Assembly (NCBI GenBank): GCA_039180525.1
Contig: JBCDDF010000002.1
Location: forward strand, 62,001-126,000
Origin: Halovulum sp039180525
GTDB lineage: Bacteria > Pseudomonadota > Alphaproteobacteria > Rhodobacterales > Rhodobacteraceae
DNA length: 64,000 bases
Reading direction: 5' to 3'
Below the pieces are notes generated by a model, which saw only the letters and a list, made by a program, of their open reading frames with translations, was not told the origin of the DNA and did no database searches. The translations under genes and the position numbers were made by a program. Numbering within the stretch: position 1 is the stretch's first letter; every line of letters begins with the position of its first letter. Below, piece by piece: positions 1-8,161 of this stretch.

Positions 1-499
1 CGCCGAACAGAACGCTGATAAAGGTACAGACCGCCACGATGGATAAAGTCTGGATCGCGAATGTGTAATGGTCGATGAAGGCGAGGAACAGAAACGTAAA
101 CGCGACCAGGGCCGTGACCGTCCGGGATCGCGAGGCCCACCAGGTCAGGGCGACCAGAACGGGGATCATCATCCACCACGGCAGCGTCGTGAACAACACC
201 AGCGCCCCGTCCAACATCCAACTGAGCGGTTGCGTGATCGGGTCGAGCACGATTTTCATCGTGTCCTTGATGGCGAGAAACCCGTTTTCCAGACCTGTTG
301 TCAGGTCACGGGTCTGAATGATGGCTGGGCAGGCATCGGCCAGATTGTCGAGCGACGGAAAGGGAAAGCCGCTGGTATCGGCCTCCGTCTGATTGGTGCG
401 GGCCAGAAGTTCGGCCATCGACAGCACGCCCTCCCCTTCGCCTTGGTCGCACCAACTCCGCAGGCCCAATGCGTCGAAGATTCCGTCGTAAAATGCCAT
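1..499 (-). CDS. ABC transporter permease, ProW/OpuA-like (3' end beyond window)
   Basis: Reading leftward from ATG at 499, preceded by GGGAGAG, the frame is open to the window edge for about 166 codons. After a soluble N-terminal tail of about 80 residues come a DPITQPLSWMLDG-like segment and hydrophobic stretches around WWMMIPVLVALTWW and ALVAFTFLFLAF. This arrangement is typical of inner-membrane permeases that import glycine betaine, proline, choline or TMAO. Only the N-terminal third is visible, so the binding-protein-dependent transport domain motif is not seen. It is divergent from the XRE-cupin gene, with an operator-like region between them. Because methylamine-type nitrogen genes follow, a quaternary amine or TMAO substrate is a reasonable inference, but the substrate is not shown by the sequence. 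Confidence 0.7.
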   Translation of the reverse strand, partial: MAFYDGIFDALGLRSWCDQGEGEGVLSMAELLARTNQTEADTSGFPFPSLDNLADACPAIIQTRDLTTGLENGFLAIKDTMKIVLDPITQPLSWMLDGALVLFTTLPWWMMIPVLVALTWWASRSRTVTALVAFTFLFLAFIDHYTFAIQTLSIVAVCTFISVLFG

Positions 500-603
500 T
501 ACTCGCTCTCCCGTCGCCACGACATCGGACAGACACGCCTGACCGGGCAAGGGATCTGCTCTGACGGCATTTTCCCGTGCCAGGCCCCGAAGGCGCCCTA
601 CCA

Positions 604-647
604 TTGATCAGGAATTCACATCGTTGATCGTGTGTCAATTTTTTGAC
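604..647. promoter_or_regulatory. Divergent operator region with TTGA/TCAA half-sites
   Basis: Between the leftward permease and the rightward XRE-cupin gene lie TTGATCA (604-610), TTGA-N7-TCAA (624-638) and the inverted repeat GTCAA-TTTT-TTGAC (634-647). The overlapping half-sites resemble an operator for a dimeric regulator, most simply the adjacent XRE protein acting on itself and on the transporter. On the minus strand TTGACA (633-638) could be a -35 element. No clear -10 element was found, so exact promoter positions are not assigned. Confidence 0.4.
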
Positions 648-770
648 GCCATGTCCGCACCGGGCATGCGCCCCCCTTCACGCGACCCATGCCACGCATG
701 CGGTGCTCTGGCGCGTGGACCACAAAGTGCCTAGACACGCGAAGCGTTCCACATCGTTGCGGGGTTGGAC

Positions 771-1397
771 ATGGTCTCAGGTCTTGCGCAGGATCCTCAC
801 AAGCTTGCCGACACGCGGGAAAAGGTCCTTGAGGTGGCCATTGGCCGCGAAGTCCGGACCTTTCGCCGACAACGCAACATTACGGTCGCGGAACTATCCG
901 CCCTTACCGATCTGTCCATTGGAATGCTGTCTAAGATCGAAAACGGAAACACTTCACCATCTTTGACGACGTTGCAGACATTGGCGAATGCGCTGTCTGT
1001 TCCGCTGACGGCCTTCTTCTCGCAATACGAAGAGCGGCGGGAAGCCGTCCATACCCCTGCCGGGGACGGTGTCGAAACGGAACGGGCTGGCACGCGGGCG
1101 GGGCATAACTACACTTTGCTCGGGCATATCGGCAGCAATGCCAGCGGGGTGATCGTCGAACCCTACCTGATTGAACTGACATCTGAATCGGACGTCTTCA
1201 AGACGTTCCAGCACGGCGGGATCGAGACGATCTATATGCTGGAAGGCGAAGTAGAGTACCGCCACGGCAACGACATCTACACATTGAAGCCCGGCGATAC
1301 GTTGTTTTTTGACGCGGACGCCCCCCATGGCCCGGAAACGCTTGTGGGCCTGCCGGCGCGCTTTCTGTCCATCATCTCATACGCGGCAAGACCCTAA
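771..1397 (+). CDS. XRE-family transcriptional regulator with C-terminal cupin sensor
   Basis: The 208-residue protein has an N-terminal helix-turn-helix (about residues 24-80, with the core LSIGMLSKIENGNTSPSL) and a C-terminal cupin_2 barrel (about 125-205, with YMLEGEVEYRHG and LKPGDTLFFDADAPHGPE). Regulators of this layout bind a small ligand in the cupin and control a neighbouring catabolic or transport operon. The ATG at 771 is preferred because GGGG lies 6 bases upstream; an in-frame TTG at 765 would add two residues. It is divergent from the permease and followed, after 115 bases, by the mgs/gmaS genes, so it probably senses an amine or related compound and controls one or both units. 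The ligand is unknown. Confidence 0.85.
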   Translation: MVSGLAQDPHKLADTREKVLEVAIGREVRTFRRQRNITVAELSALTDLSIGMLSKIENGNTSPSLTTLQTLANALSVPLTAFFSQYEERREAVHTPAGDGVETERAGTRAGHNYTLLGHIGSNASGVIVEPYLIELTSESDVFKTFQHGGIETIYMLEGEVEYRHGNDIYTLKPGDTLFFDADAPHGPETLVGLPARFLSIISYAARP

Positions 1398-1512
1398 AGA
1401 AGGGACCAAGGCGCATTTGCACATGATGAAAAAAACATTCCCAGTAGTTGAGGCGCTCGTGCGTCAATGCTAGCGTCCATCGGGTCAGGGTGGGTGAAAG
1501 GCGCGGCAGCCC

Positions 1513-2409
1513 ATGTGCGGGATCGTCGGACTATTTCTGAAAGACAAATCGCTGCAACCCGCCTTGGGTGGTTTCTTGACTGATATGCTGACCACCATGA
1601 CCGACCGTGGCCCCGACAGCGCCGGGATCGCGATCTACAGCGACGGCACGGCCGGGCACGCGAAGCTGACGGTTCAGCATGATGACGCAGGCATCGCCTA
1701 TGACGGTTTGGCCGATGCGCTGTCCAACCGGCTTGGCACGTCGGTCGCTTTGGCCCGCAAGGACACGCATGCCGTGCTCGACCTGCCCGCCGACCGGGTC
1801 GCCGATGCGCGCACCGCTTTGAAGGACCTGAACCCCGATATCCGCGTCATGAGCACGGGCGACAGCATCGAAATCTATAAGGAAGTGGGCCTCCCCAAAG
1901 ACGTCGCCGCGCGGTTCGAGATCGCCAAGATGTCGGGCACCCACGGCATCGGGCACACCCGCATGGCCACCGAAAGCGCGGTCACGACCATGGGCGCGCA
2001 CCCCTTTAACACCGGGGCGGATCAATGCCTTGTGCACAATGGCTCGCTGTCCAATCATAACTCCCTGCGCCGCCGCTTACGCCGCGCGGGCGTGCATATC
2101 GAGACCGAGAACGACAGCGAGGTCGCCGCCGCCTATCTGACCTGGAGACTGGAAAACGGCGCGACCCTCGGCGAGGCCCTGGAAAGCGCGCTCGACGATC
2201 TCGACGGGTTCTTCACTTTCGTCGTGGGAACCGGAGATGGCTTCGGCGTCGTCCGCGACCCCATCGCCTGCAAGCCAGCCGTTATGGCGGAAACCGATCA
2301 GTATGTTGCCTTCGGCTCCGAGTACCGCGCCCTCGTCGGCCTGCCCGGCATCGACACCGCCCGGGTTTGGGAGCCCGAGCCCGCCACAGTCTATTTCTGG
2401 ACCCACTGA
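1513..2409 (+). CDS. mgsA: Class II glutamine amidotransferase, N-methylglutamate synthase subunit A-like (GlxB family)
   Basis: The start is fixed by chemistry: the ATG is followed at once by Cys2 in MCGIVGLF, the N-terminal nucleophile of class II (Ntn) amidotransferases. TDRGPDSAGIAIY, GTHGIGHTRMATES and HNGSLSNHNSLR are the expected glutaminase-domain motifs, and the 298-residue protein ends where the domain ends. In glutamate synthase this domain is fused to the FMN synthase. Here it is a separate subunit followed by GXGXG and FMN subunits, as in N-methylglutamate synthase (MgsABC) and the rhizobial GlxBCD set. It would release ammonia from glutamine, or act on a gamma-glutamylmethylamide amide, for transfer to 2-oxoglutarate. 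The ribosome-binding site is weak (AAAGG about 12 bases upstream). Confidence 0.85.
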   Translation: MCGIVGLFLKDKSLQPALGGFLTDMLTTMTDRGPDSAGIAIYSDGTAGHAKLTVQHDDAGIAYDGLADALSNRLGTSVALARKDTHAVLDLPADRVADARTALKDLNPDIRVMSTGDSIEIYKEVGLPKDVAARFEIAKMSGTHGIGHTRMATESAVTTMGAHPFNTGADQCLVHNGSLSNHNSLRRRLRRAGVHIETENDSEVAAAYLTWRLENGATLGEALESALDDLDGFFTFVVGTGDGFGVVRDPIACKPAVMAETDQYVAFGSEYRALVGLPGIDTARVWEPEPATVYFWTH

Positions 2410-2412
2410 CAT

Positions 2413-2476
2413 GCGCTCAAGCAGCCAAGCGATAGCGCGAAAAATAAACCGCGCTCAAGCGGCGAAGCGATAGCGC
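2413..2476 (+). repeat. Pair of 26-bp direct repeats between mgsA and mgsB
   Basis: Two copies (2413-2438 and 2451-2476) share 24 of 26 bases. Both begin GCGCTCAAGC and end GCGATAGCGC, and they are separated by a 12-base A-rich spacer. Each copy has GCGCT/AGCGC ends that can pair, so the transcript could form two small stem-loops just upstream of the mgsB ribosome-binding site (GAGGA, about 2480). The role is unknown; differential mRNA stability or translation within the operon are possibilities. Confidence 0.7.
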
Positions 2477-2491
2477 AAAGAGGATAAGGCC

Positions 2492-3169
2492 ATGCAGAGT
2501 TTCGATCTGGAGGCCGACGGCCTGCGCGCCCTCAACGCCACGCTTCACGCCCAGGCGGAGACGACGAACCAGACCCGGTGGGAAATCCTGAACCCCAAGG
2601 GCAGCCATGCCATCGCCGTGGGTCTGGACGCACCGATCGAAGTGAATGTCAAAGGCTCCACCGGCTACTATTGCGCAGGCATGAACAAGCGGGCGACGGT
2701 GAACGTCCACGGCTCCGCCGGGCCGGGCGTGGCGGAAAACATGATGTCCGGCCTTGTGGTGATCGAGGGCGATGCCTCGCAATACGCCGGCGCCACCGGC
2801 AATGGCGGCACGCTTGTGATCAAGGGCAACGCCTCGTCCCGCTGCGGGATTTCGATGAAGGGAATCGACATCATCGTTCATGGCAATGTCGGGCATATGT
2901 CGGCCTTCATGGCGCAATCGGGCAATCTGGTGGTCTGCGGCGATGCGGGCGACGCCTTAGGCGACTCGATCTACGAGGCGCGGCTGTTTGTGCGCGGTTC
3001 GGTCAAATCCCTGGGCGCCGATTGCATCAAAAAGGAAATGCGGCCCGAACATCTGGCCCTGCTCGCCGACCTGCTGGAGCGTGGCGGCTGCGACGCCAAA
3101 CCCGAGGAGTTCAAGCGCTATGGGTCGGCCCGTACGCTCTACAATTTTGACATCGACAACGCATACTAA
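2492..3169 (+). CDS. mgsB: GXGXG-domain protein, N-methylglutamate synthase subunit B-like (GlxC family)
   Basis: A 225-residue protein made almost entirely of the right-handed beta-helix seen in the C-terminal (alpha-3) domain of the glutamate synthase large subunit. Gly-rich turns recur (KGSTGYYCAGMNK, GSAGPGVAENMMSG, YAGATGNGGTLVIKGNASSRCG). In glutamate synthase this domain is structural and helps connect the glutaminase and synthase centres; as a free subunit it marks MgsB/GlxC. GAGGATAAGG precedes the ATG. It lies 82 bases after mgsA, a gap holding a direct repeat pair, and is followed by mgsC after 12 bases, consistent with one operon. Confidence 0.85.
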   Translation: MQSFDLEADGLRALNATLHAQAETTNQTRWEILNPKGSHAIAVGLDAPIEVNVKGSTGYYCAGMNKRATVNVHGSAGPGVAENMMSGLVVIEGDASQYAGATGNGGTLVIKGNASSRCGISMKGIDIIVHGNVGHMSAFMAQSGNLVVCGDAGDALGDSIYEARLFVRGSVKSLGADCIKKEMRPEHLALLADLLERGGCDAKPEEFKRYGSARTLYNFDIDNAY

Positions 3170-3181
3170 AGGGGACCCGAG

Positions 3182-4528
3182 TTGAAGGACAGCGACAACA
3201 GCGCCCCCCCACGGACCGAACCCATCCAGTCCGCGACCTTCACGGCTTCGGTCAACGCGGAGATCCGGCGCGCAGCGGCAACCGGCGTCTACGATATCCG
3301 TGGCGGCGGCGCGAAACGGAAGGTGCCTCATTTCGACGACCTGCTGTTTCTGGGCGCGTCCATATCGCGCTACCCGCTTGAAGGGTACCGCGAACGGTGT
3401 GACACCAACGTCACGCTCGGCACGCGGTTCGCCGCGAACCCCATCGAACTGGCCACCCCGATCACGATCGCGGGCATGTCCTTCGGTGCGCTGTCTGGCC
3501 CAGCGAAGGAGGCTCTGGGGCGCGGCGCGACCCTTGCGGGCACATCGACGACCACCGGCGATGGCGGCATGACCCAAGAAGAACGCGGGCATTCCAACAA
3601 GCTGGTCTACCAGTATCTGCCCTCACGCTACGGCATGAACCCCGACGATTTGCGCAAAGCGGACGCCATCGAAGTGGTCGTTGGCCAGGGCGCCAAACCC
3701 GGCGGCGGCGGCATGTTGCTTGGCCAGAAGATCACCGACCGCGTGGCCGGGATGCGCAACCTGCCCAAGGGCATCGACCAACGCTCCGCCTGTCGGCACC
3801 CGGATTGGACCGGGCCGGACGATCTGGAGATCAAGATCCTGGAGCTACGAGAGATCACCGGCTGGAAGGTCCCGATCTATATCAAGGTCGGCGGGTCGCG
3901 GCCCTATTTCGACACCACCCTCGCCGTGAAAGCGGGCGCCGATGTCGTCGTGCTAGACGGCATGCAGGGCGGCACGGCGGCGACGCAGGATGTGTTCATC
4001 GAACATGTCGGCCAACCCATTCTGGCCTGCATCCGTGAAGCCGTCCGCGCGCTTCAAGACCTGGACATGCACCGCGAGGTGCAACTGGTCGTCTCGGGCG
4101 GCATCCGCACGGGCGCGGATGTGGCCAAATGCATGGCGCTTGGAGCTGACGCGGTGGCCATCGGCACGGCGGCGTTGATCGCACTCGGCGACAACGACCC
4201 GAAATGGGAGGCCGAGTACAACGCGCTCGGGACCACGGCAGGCGCTTATGACGACTGGCACCAGGGCAACGACCCTGCTGGCATCACCACGCAGGACCCG
4301 GAGTTGATGGCGCGCCTTGACCCCGTCGAAGGCGGGCGCAGGCTGAACAACTACCTGAAGGTCATGACGCTGGAGGCGCAGACCATCGCGCGCGCCTGCG
4401 GCAAAAGCCATCTGCACAATCTGGAACCAGAGGATCTTTGCGCGGTGACGCTTGAGGCCGCGGCCATGGCGAAAATCCCGCTGGCCGGGACGGATTGGTA
4501 TCCGGGCAAGCCGGGAACGTCGTACTGA
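3182..4528 (+). CDS. mgsC: FMN-binding glutamate synthase-like protein, N-methylglutamate synthase subunit C-like (GlxD family)
   Basis: A 448-residue protein matching the FMN/Fe-S synthase domain of glutamate synthase. MSFGALSGPAKEALGRGA, VGQGAKPGGGGMLLGQKI, PIYIKVGG and LVVSGGIRTGADVAKCMALGADAVAIG are the TIM-barrel FMN and phosphate-binding motifs. It would reduce the imine formed between 2-oxoglutarate and ammonia or methylamine. A TTG start is proposed because AGGGGA ends 6 bases upstream and the N-terminus aligns with the family; no nearby ATG fits. It is co-directional with mgsA and mgsB, and a type III glutamine synthetase-like gene follows 37 bases later. Confidence 0.85.
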   Translation: MKDSDNSAPPRTEPIQSATFTASVNAEIRRAAATGVYDIRGGGAKRKVPHFDDLLFLGASISRYPLEGYRERCDTNVTLGTRFAANPIELATPITIAGMSFGALSGPAKEALGRGATLAGTSTTTGDGGMTQEERGHSNKLVYQYLPSRYGMNPDDLRKADAIEVVVGQGAKPGGGGMLLGQKITDRVAGMRNLPKGIDQRSACRHPDWTGPDDLEIKILELREITGWKVPIYIKVGGSRPYFDTTLAVKAGADVVVLDGMQGGTAATQDVFIEHVGQPILACIREAVRALQDLDMHREVQLVVSGGIRTGADVAKCMALGADAVAIGTAALIALGDNDPKWEAEYNALGTTAGAYDDWHQGNDPAGITTQDPELMARLDPVEGGRRLNNYLKVMTLEAQTIARACGKSHLHNLEPEDLCAVTLEAAAMAKIPLAGTDWYPGKPGTSY

Positions 4529-4565
4529 CACCCGCAAAGCACCACCACGAACAGGGGACCGACAC

Positions 4566-5894
4566 ATGACCACCGATCTGGCCAAATTCGCCAAGGACAA
4601 CGGCGTCAAGTACTTCATGATCTCGTTCACGGACCTGTTCGGCGGCCAACGTGCCAAGCTGGTCCCGGCGCAGGCCATCGCCGACATGCAGGTGGAAGGC
4701 GCAGGCTTTGCCGGTTTCGCCACCTGGCTCGACATGACGCCCGCCCATCCCGACATGCTGGCCGTGCCCGACCCGTCCTCGGTCATCCAACTGCCCTGGA
4801 AGCCCGAGGTCGCCTGGGTCGCCGCCAATTGCGTGATGGAGGGCGACGACGTCGCCCAGGCCCCGCGCAACGTATTGCGGACCCAGATCGACACCGCTAC
4901 GACCGAGGGGCTGCACGTCAAGACCGGGGTGGAGGCCGAATACTTCCTGCTGACGCCCGAGGGCAACCAGATCTCAGACCCGTTCGATACTGCTGAAAAG
5001 CCCTGCTATGACCAGCAGGCCGTCATGCGTCGCTACGACGTGGTGCGTGAGATCTGCGATTACATGCTCGAACTCGGTTGGGGCCCCTACCAGAACGACC
5101 ATGAGGACGCGAACGGCCAGTTCGAGATGAACTGGGAGTTCGACGACGCCCTGCGCACCGCCGACAAGCACTCGTTTTTCAAATTCATGACTAAGTCGGT
5201 GGCGGAAAAGCACGGCTTCCGCGCCACCTTCATGCCCAAACCGATCGAGGGGCTGACCGGCAATGGCTGCCACGTCCATGTCTCGGTCTGGGACGCACCG
5301 GGCGACAAGGCCAAGACCAATGTCTTTGCGGGCAAGGGCGACGGCCCCATGGGCGAGGTTGGCCTATCCGAGCGCGGCAAGCACTTCCTCGGCGGGATCA
5401 TGACGCATGCCAGTGCGCTCGCCGCGATCACCAACCCCACGGTCAACAGCTACAAGCGCATCAACGCGCCGCGCACGGTCTCTGGCGCGACCTGGGCGCC
5501 GAACACCGTCACCTGGACCGGCAACAACCGCACCCACATGGTCCGCGTCCCCGGCCCCGGCCGGTTCGAGCTGCGGCTGCCGGACGGCGCGGCCAACCCT
5601 TACCTGCTGCAAGCCGTGATCATCGCCGCCGGGCTGGATGGTTTGCGGACCGAAGCAGATCCGGGAAAGCGGCATGACATCGACATGTATGCCGAAGGCC
5701 ACAAGGTCCGCGGCGCACCAAAGCTGCCGCTGAACCTGCTGGACGCGCTGCGCGAGTACGATAAAAACAAGCGCCTCAAGGCGGCTATGGGCGAGGAATT
5801 CAGCGCCGCTTATCTGAAGATGAAGCACCAAGAGTGGAACTCCTACGCCTCGCACTTTTCGCGATGGGAGCGGGACCACACATTGGACATCTAG
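4566..5894 (+). CDS. gmaS: Gamma-glutamylmethylamide synthetase or type III glutamine synthetase (GmaS/GlnT)
   Basis: A 442-residue glutamine synthetase-fold enzyme. ISFTDLFGGQRAKLVP is the N-terminal beta-grasp; VEAEYFLLTPEG and ANGQFEMNWEF carry the metal-binding glutamates; NGCHVHVSVWD and RFELRLPDGAANPYLL form the nucleotide and glutamate site. The start follows AGGGGA by 7 bases. In methylotrophic alphaproteobacteria and Roseobacters GmaS makes gamma-glutamylmethylamide from methylamine, and MgsABC then forms N-methylglutamate. The related GlnT makes glutamine, and sequence alone cannot separate the two. The mgsABC neighbours favour GmaS, but no mgdABCD (N-methylglutamate dehydrogenase) genes follow in this window, so the pathway is incomplete here. 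Confidence 0.8.
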   Translation: MTTDLAKFAKDNGVKYFMISFTDLFGGQRAKLVPAQAIADMQVEGAGFAGFATWLDMTPAHPDMLAVPDPSSVIQLPWKPEVAWVAANCVMEGDDVAQAPRNVLRTQIDTATTEGLHVKTGVEAEYFLLTPEGNQISDPFDTAEKPCYDQQAVMRRYDVVREICDYMLELGWGPYQNDHEDANGQFEMNWEFDDALRTADKHSFFKFMTKSVAEKHGFRATFMPKPIEGLTGNGCHVHVSVWDAPGDKAKTNVFAGKGDGPMGEVGLSERGKHFLGGIMTHASALAAITNPTVNSYKRINAPRTVSGATWAPNTVTWTGNNRTHMVRVPGPGRFELRLPDGAANPYLLQAVIIAAGLDGLRTEADPGKRHDIDMYAEGHKVRGAPKLPLNLLDALREYDKNKRLKAAMGEEFSAAYLKMKHQEWNSYASHFSRWERDHTLDI

Positions 5895-6148
5895 CACCGC
5901 AGGAAACTCGGTCAGCCGTGGGAACAGGCGTAGGTCTGGCGGAAGCGATTGGTGCAAAGACGCCAATGCTTCCGTGACATTTGTGACGACGAACCCGTCA
6001 ATGCCGTGACCAGGCGGAGAGCCTGTCCACGTCGCGCAGTGTCCAAGCATCCTTTCGCGTCTCTTACCGCAGCACGGTTGTCGAGTGCCCGCATCTGCCC
6101 GCCGGGGCGTGCGGCGCCGGAAGCTTGCGGAAAATATATCTGAGTATT
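5895..6148. other. Intergenic stretch without a recognised gene
   Basis: No frame with convincing coding character was seen between the gmaS stop and the FNR box. There is no obvious intrinsic terminator with a T-run after gmaS. Its right end is the AT-rich upstream part of the promoter of the DUF454/cupin operon. Confidence 0.5.
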
Positions 6149-6162
6149 TTGATCAGGATCAA
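6149..6162 (+). promoter_or_regulatory. FNR/FnrL box (TTGATCAGGATCAA)
   Basis: The sequence matches the FNR consensus TTGAT-N4-ATCAA at every defined position. It lies 60-90 bases upstream of the candidate starts of the DUF454 gene and next to an AT-rich stretch. This predicts low-oxygen control, by FnrL or a DNR/NNR-type paralogue, of the operon that follows. Confidence 0.8.
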
Positions 6163-6221
6163 TGCGCGGCGAGCGCGGACGCTCTATTCAGGGTCCAGAG
6201 TACGCAATCGAAGCGACGGTC

Positions 6222-6707
6222 ATGATCGGAAACGCCGCCATGAATCCAAGCCGCCCTGTCCAGCTCGTAAGACTTGCCTGGACCGGCTTCGGCCTCGTTG
6301 CGCTGGGCATGGGAGCGGTCGGTGCGGTGCTGCCACTGCTGCCAACGACGCCTTTCGTCATTCTCGCTGCGTTCTGCTTAGCGCACGGATCGCCCCCGCT
6401 CGCGCGCCTGTTGGAGCGGCATCGAGTTTTCGGCCCGATCATCGCCGACTGGCGCGCGCACCGCGCCATTGCGCGACGCCACAAGCTCATCGCGCATTTG
6501 ATGATGGCCGCGGCACTCGTCGCGAGCGCGACAGCCGGCGTGTTGGGCACCACCCTGACCCTTCAAGCGACCTGCCTTCTTTTTGCAAGCGCCTACGTAC
6601 TCAGCCGCCCGGGCACCGGCAAAGACCCTCAAGAGCCAGACGAAGACTGCGTTCCAGCCAGACCAACGCGCCGGCATGGCGCAACTCACTCTGGAGAGAT
6701 TCAATGA
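6222..6707 (+). CDS. DUF454 (YbaN-family) inner-membrane protein
   Basis: Two hydrophobic segments (LAWTGFGLVALGMGAVGAVL and, later, LMMAAALVASATAGVLGTTL) flank a conserved loop containing LPLLPTTPFVILAAFCLAHGS, which is the signature of the DUF454/YbaN family. The function of this family is not established. The start at 6222 is chosen with ATG 6240 (six codons later, behind GGAAA) as a real alternative; longer forms starting at 6162 would overlap the FNR box. Its TGA overlaps the ATG of the cupin gene, so the two are probably translationally coupled. The C-terminal 30 residues are charged and low in complexity. Confidence 0.75.
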   Translation: MIGNAAMNPSRPVQLVRLAWTGFGLVALGMGAVGAVLPLLPTTPFVILAAFCLAHGSPPLARLLERHRVFGPIIADWRAHRAIARRHKLIAHLMMAAALVASATAGVLGTTLTLQATCLLFASAYVLSRPGTGKDPQEPDEDCVPARPTRRHGATHSGEIQ

Positions 6708-7132
6708 AACGCTTTCTTTTTTCACTGATGATCGCGACACCTGCCATCGCCACGGCGGAAACCGTGCTGCTTGATATCGGAGCCCTCCCCACGCGCCCCG
6801 TCTATGACGTCGCGGAACTCACCCCGCTTGCACTGACGGCGGACGGGGCGCCGGCCATGCTGCTGCTTTCGCTCGACGCGGGCGATGTGGTCCCGCCCCA
6901 CGCGACGGAGAGCGGCCTGCGCATGCTGACGGTCCTTTCGGGCGAGATGTCTTGGGGCGACGGTGATGAAGTCAACGAAGGTGCCGAGCGTACCTACGGT
7001 CCTGGCAGCATCCTCGCCGTGCGGGCCGGTGACATGCACTGGGTCGCGGCTCGGCGCGGCCCGGTTCAGATCCAGCTTGTCCTTCTCGACGACGAAACGC
7101 CGGTTCCCGGCATCCAGGAGCAACTGCAATGA
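6704..7132 (+). CDS. Secreted cupin-domain protein
   Basis: A 142-residue protein with a clear Sec signal peptide (MKRFLFSLMIATPAIATA, cleavage likely before ET) followed by one cupin barrel. Motif 1 is degenerate (DVVPPHATESGLRMLTVLSGEMSWG) and motif 2 is GPGSILAVRAGDMHWVAARRGPVQ. The His, Glu and His positions suggest metal or small-molecule binding in the periplasm. It starts within the stop of the DUF454 gene (ATGA), and its own stop overlaps the start of a binding-protein gene, so it belongs to the FNR-box operon. The ligand is unknown; it may assist the adjacent, now broken, ABC importer. Confidence 0.75.
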   Translation: MKRFLFSLMIATPAIATAETVLLDIGALPTRPVYDVAELTPLALTADGAPAMLLLSLDAGDVVPPHATESGLRMLTVLSGEMSWGDGDEVNEGAERTYGPGSILAVRAGDMHWVAARRGPVQIQLVLLDDETPVPGIQEQLQ

Positions 7133-8103
7133 CGACCTTCAACCACTGATCCACGCTTGCTCTTCTCAGCGGTGCGCTGGCTCTGCCGCGCAGCGTCGCC
7201 GCCGGGCCGATCGCCCGGCTGGCGATCTATGGACCGCCCGCAGGTCCGTCGATCACATCGGCCCACGCGGAGGCCACCGGCATGCTGTCAGACATCGCGG
7301 GTGAGACAGGTTTCACCGCGTGGCGCAATCCAGACCAGTTGCGCGCCGGGCTGACCTCCGGCGAAATCCTGTTGTCGGTCGTGCCGATCCAGGCGGCGGC
7401 GAACCTCTACAATCGCGGTTTTCCGATCAGGCTCGCCAACGCGATGACCGATGGGCTTCTCTACATCGTTGCCGAGGATCCCGACATCACAACGATGCCG
7501 GACCTTGCCGGGCGCCATATCGCGGTGCCGTTTCGGGGCGACACGCCAGAGATCATCTTCGGGCAACTGCGCGACTCCCACAGCATGAGCGAAAACGACT
7601 TTCAGATCACCTATGCAGGATCGCCCAAAGAGGCGATGCAGATGATGCTGGCGGGGCGCGTCGATGTCGCACTGACCGCGGAACCCCCGACCATGGCGGC
7701 CGTCCTGCGCGGACGGCAGGCAGGCAAGGAGATGCGGCGCGGGATCAGCGTGCAGGAGGCCTGGGGCCAGATGACCGGCGCCGCGCCGGTGCTTCCGCAG
7801 GCCGGGCTCGCGCTGACACAGGCGTTCCTTGAGGAAAGCGGTGACGCCGTCCCGGTGCTTCTGACGGCGCTGGAAAAGGCGACGGCGGATGTCCTGGCCA
7901 ACCCCGACGCCGCCGCGGTCCATGCCACGGAGCCTGTGGGCATACCCGCAGCGCTTCTGGCGGCCTCTGTTCCGAACTCTAACCTCTTCGCCCGTCCGGC
8001 GGCCGAGGCACGGACGGATATCGAGCGGATGCTGGCGGCGATGGCGGGCGACGACCTTGCCCGTATCGGGGGCGCGATGCCCGACGACGCCTTCTATCTG
8101 TGA
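7129..8103 (+). pseudogene. ABC transporter substrate-binding protein (NMT1/TauA-like) with in-frame stop in signal peptide
   Basis: An open frame of about 318 codons encodes a periplasmic binding protein: DQLRAGLTSGEILLSVVPIQAAANLYNRG, DLAGRHIAVPFRGDTPEIIFG and AGRVDVALTAEPP resemble nitrate/sulfonate/taurine-type binding proteins. ATG at 7129 overlaps the cupin stop, but codon 7 is TGA (7147-7149). The frame then continues as STLALLSGALALPRSVAAG, an excellent signal-peptide core. A CGA-to-TGA change in a Tat-like NHR-STLALL signal sequence would explain this. Without readthrough, only a signal-less product from an internal start such as ATG 7282 could be made. The adjacent permease is also broken, so decay is the best reading. 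Confidence 0.75.
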
Positions 8104-8161
8104 CACTCCACGCGGAAGGCCCTCGCGCCAGCCTACCCCCCATTCTCACGCAGGCGCGGTC

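Noticed and set aside
68..607. Plus-strand reading frame opposite the ABC permease
   Set aside because: The minus strand encodes a hydrophobic transporter protein; the plus-strand product is low-complexity Arg/Pro/Gln-rich, the usual shadow of a high-GC gene.
6125..7132. A 335-residue form of the cupin protein starting at 6125
   Set aside because: It would overlap the DUF454 gene in another frame and the FNR box; the Sec signal peptide begins at 6704.
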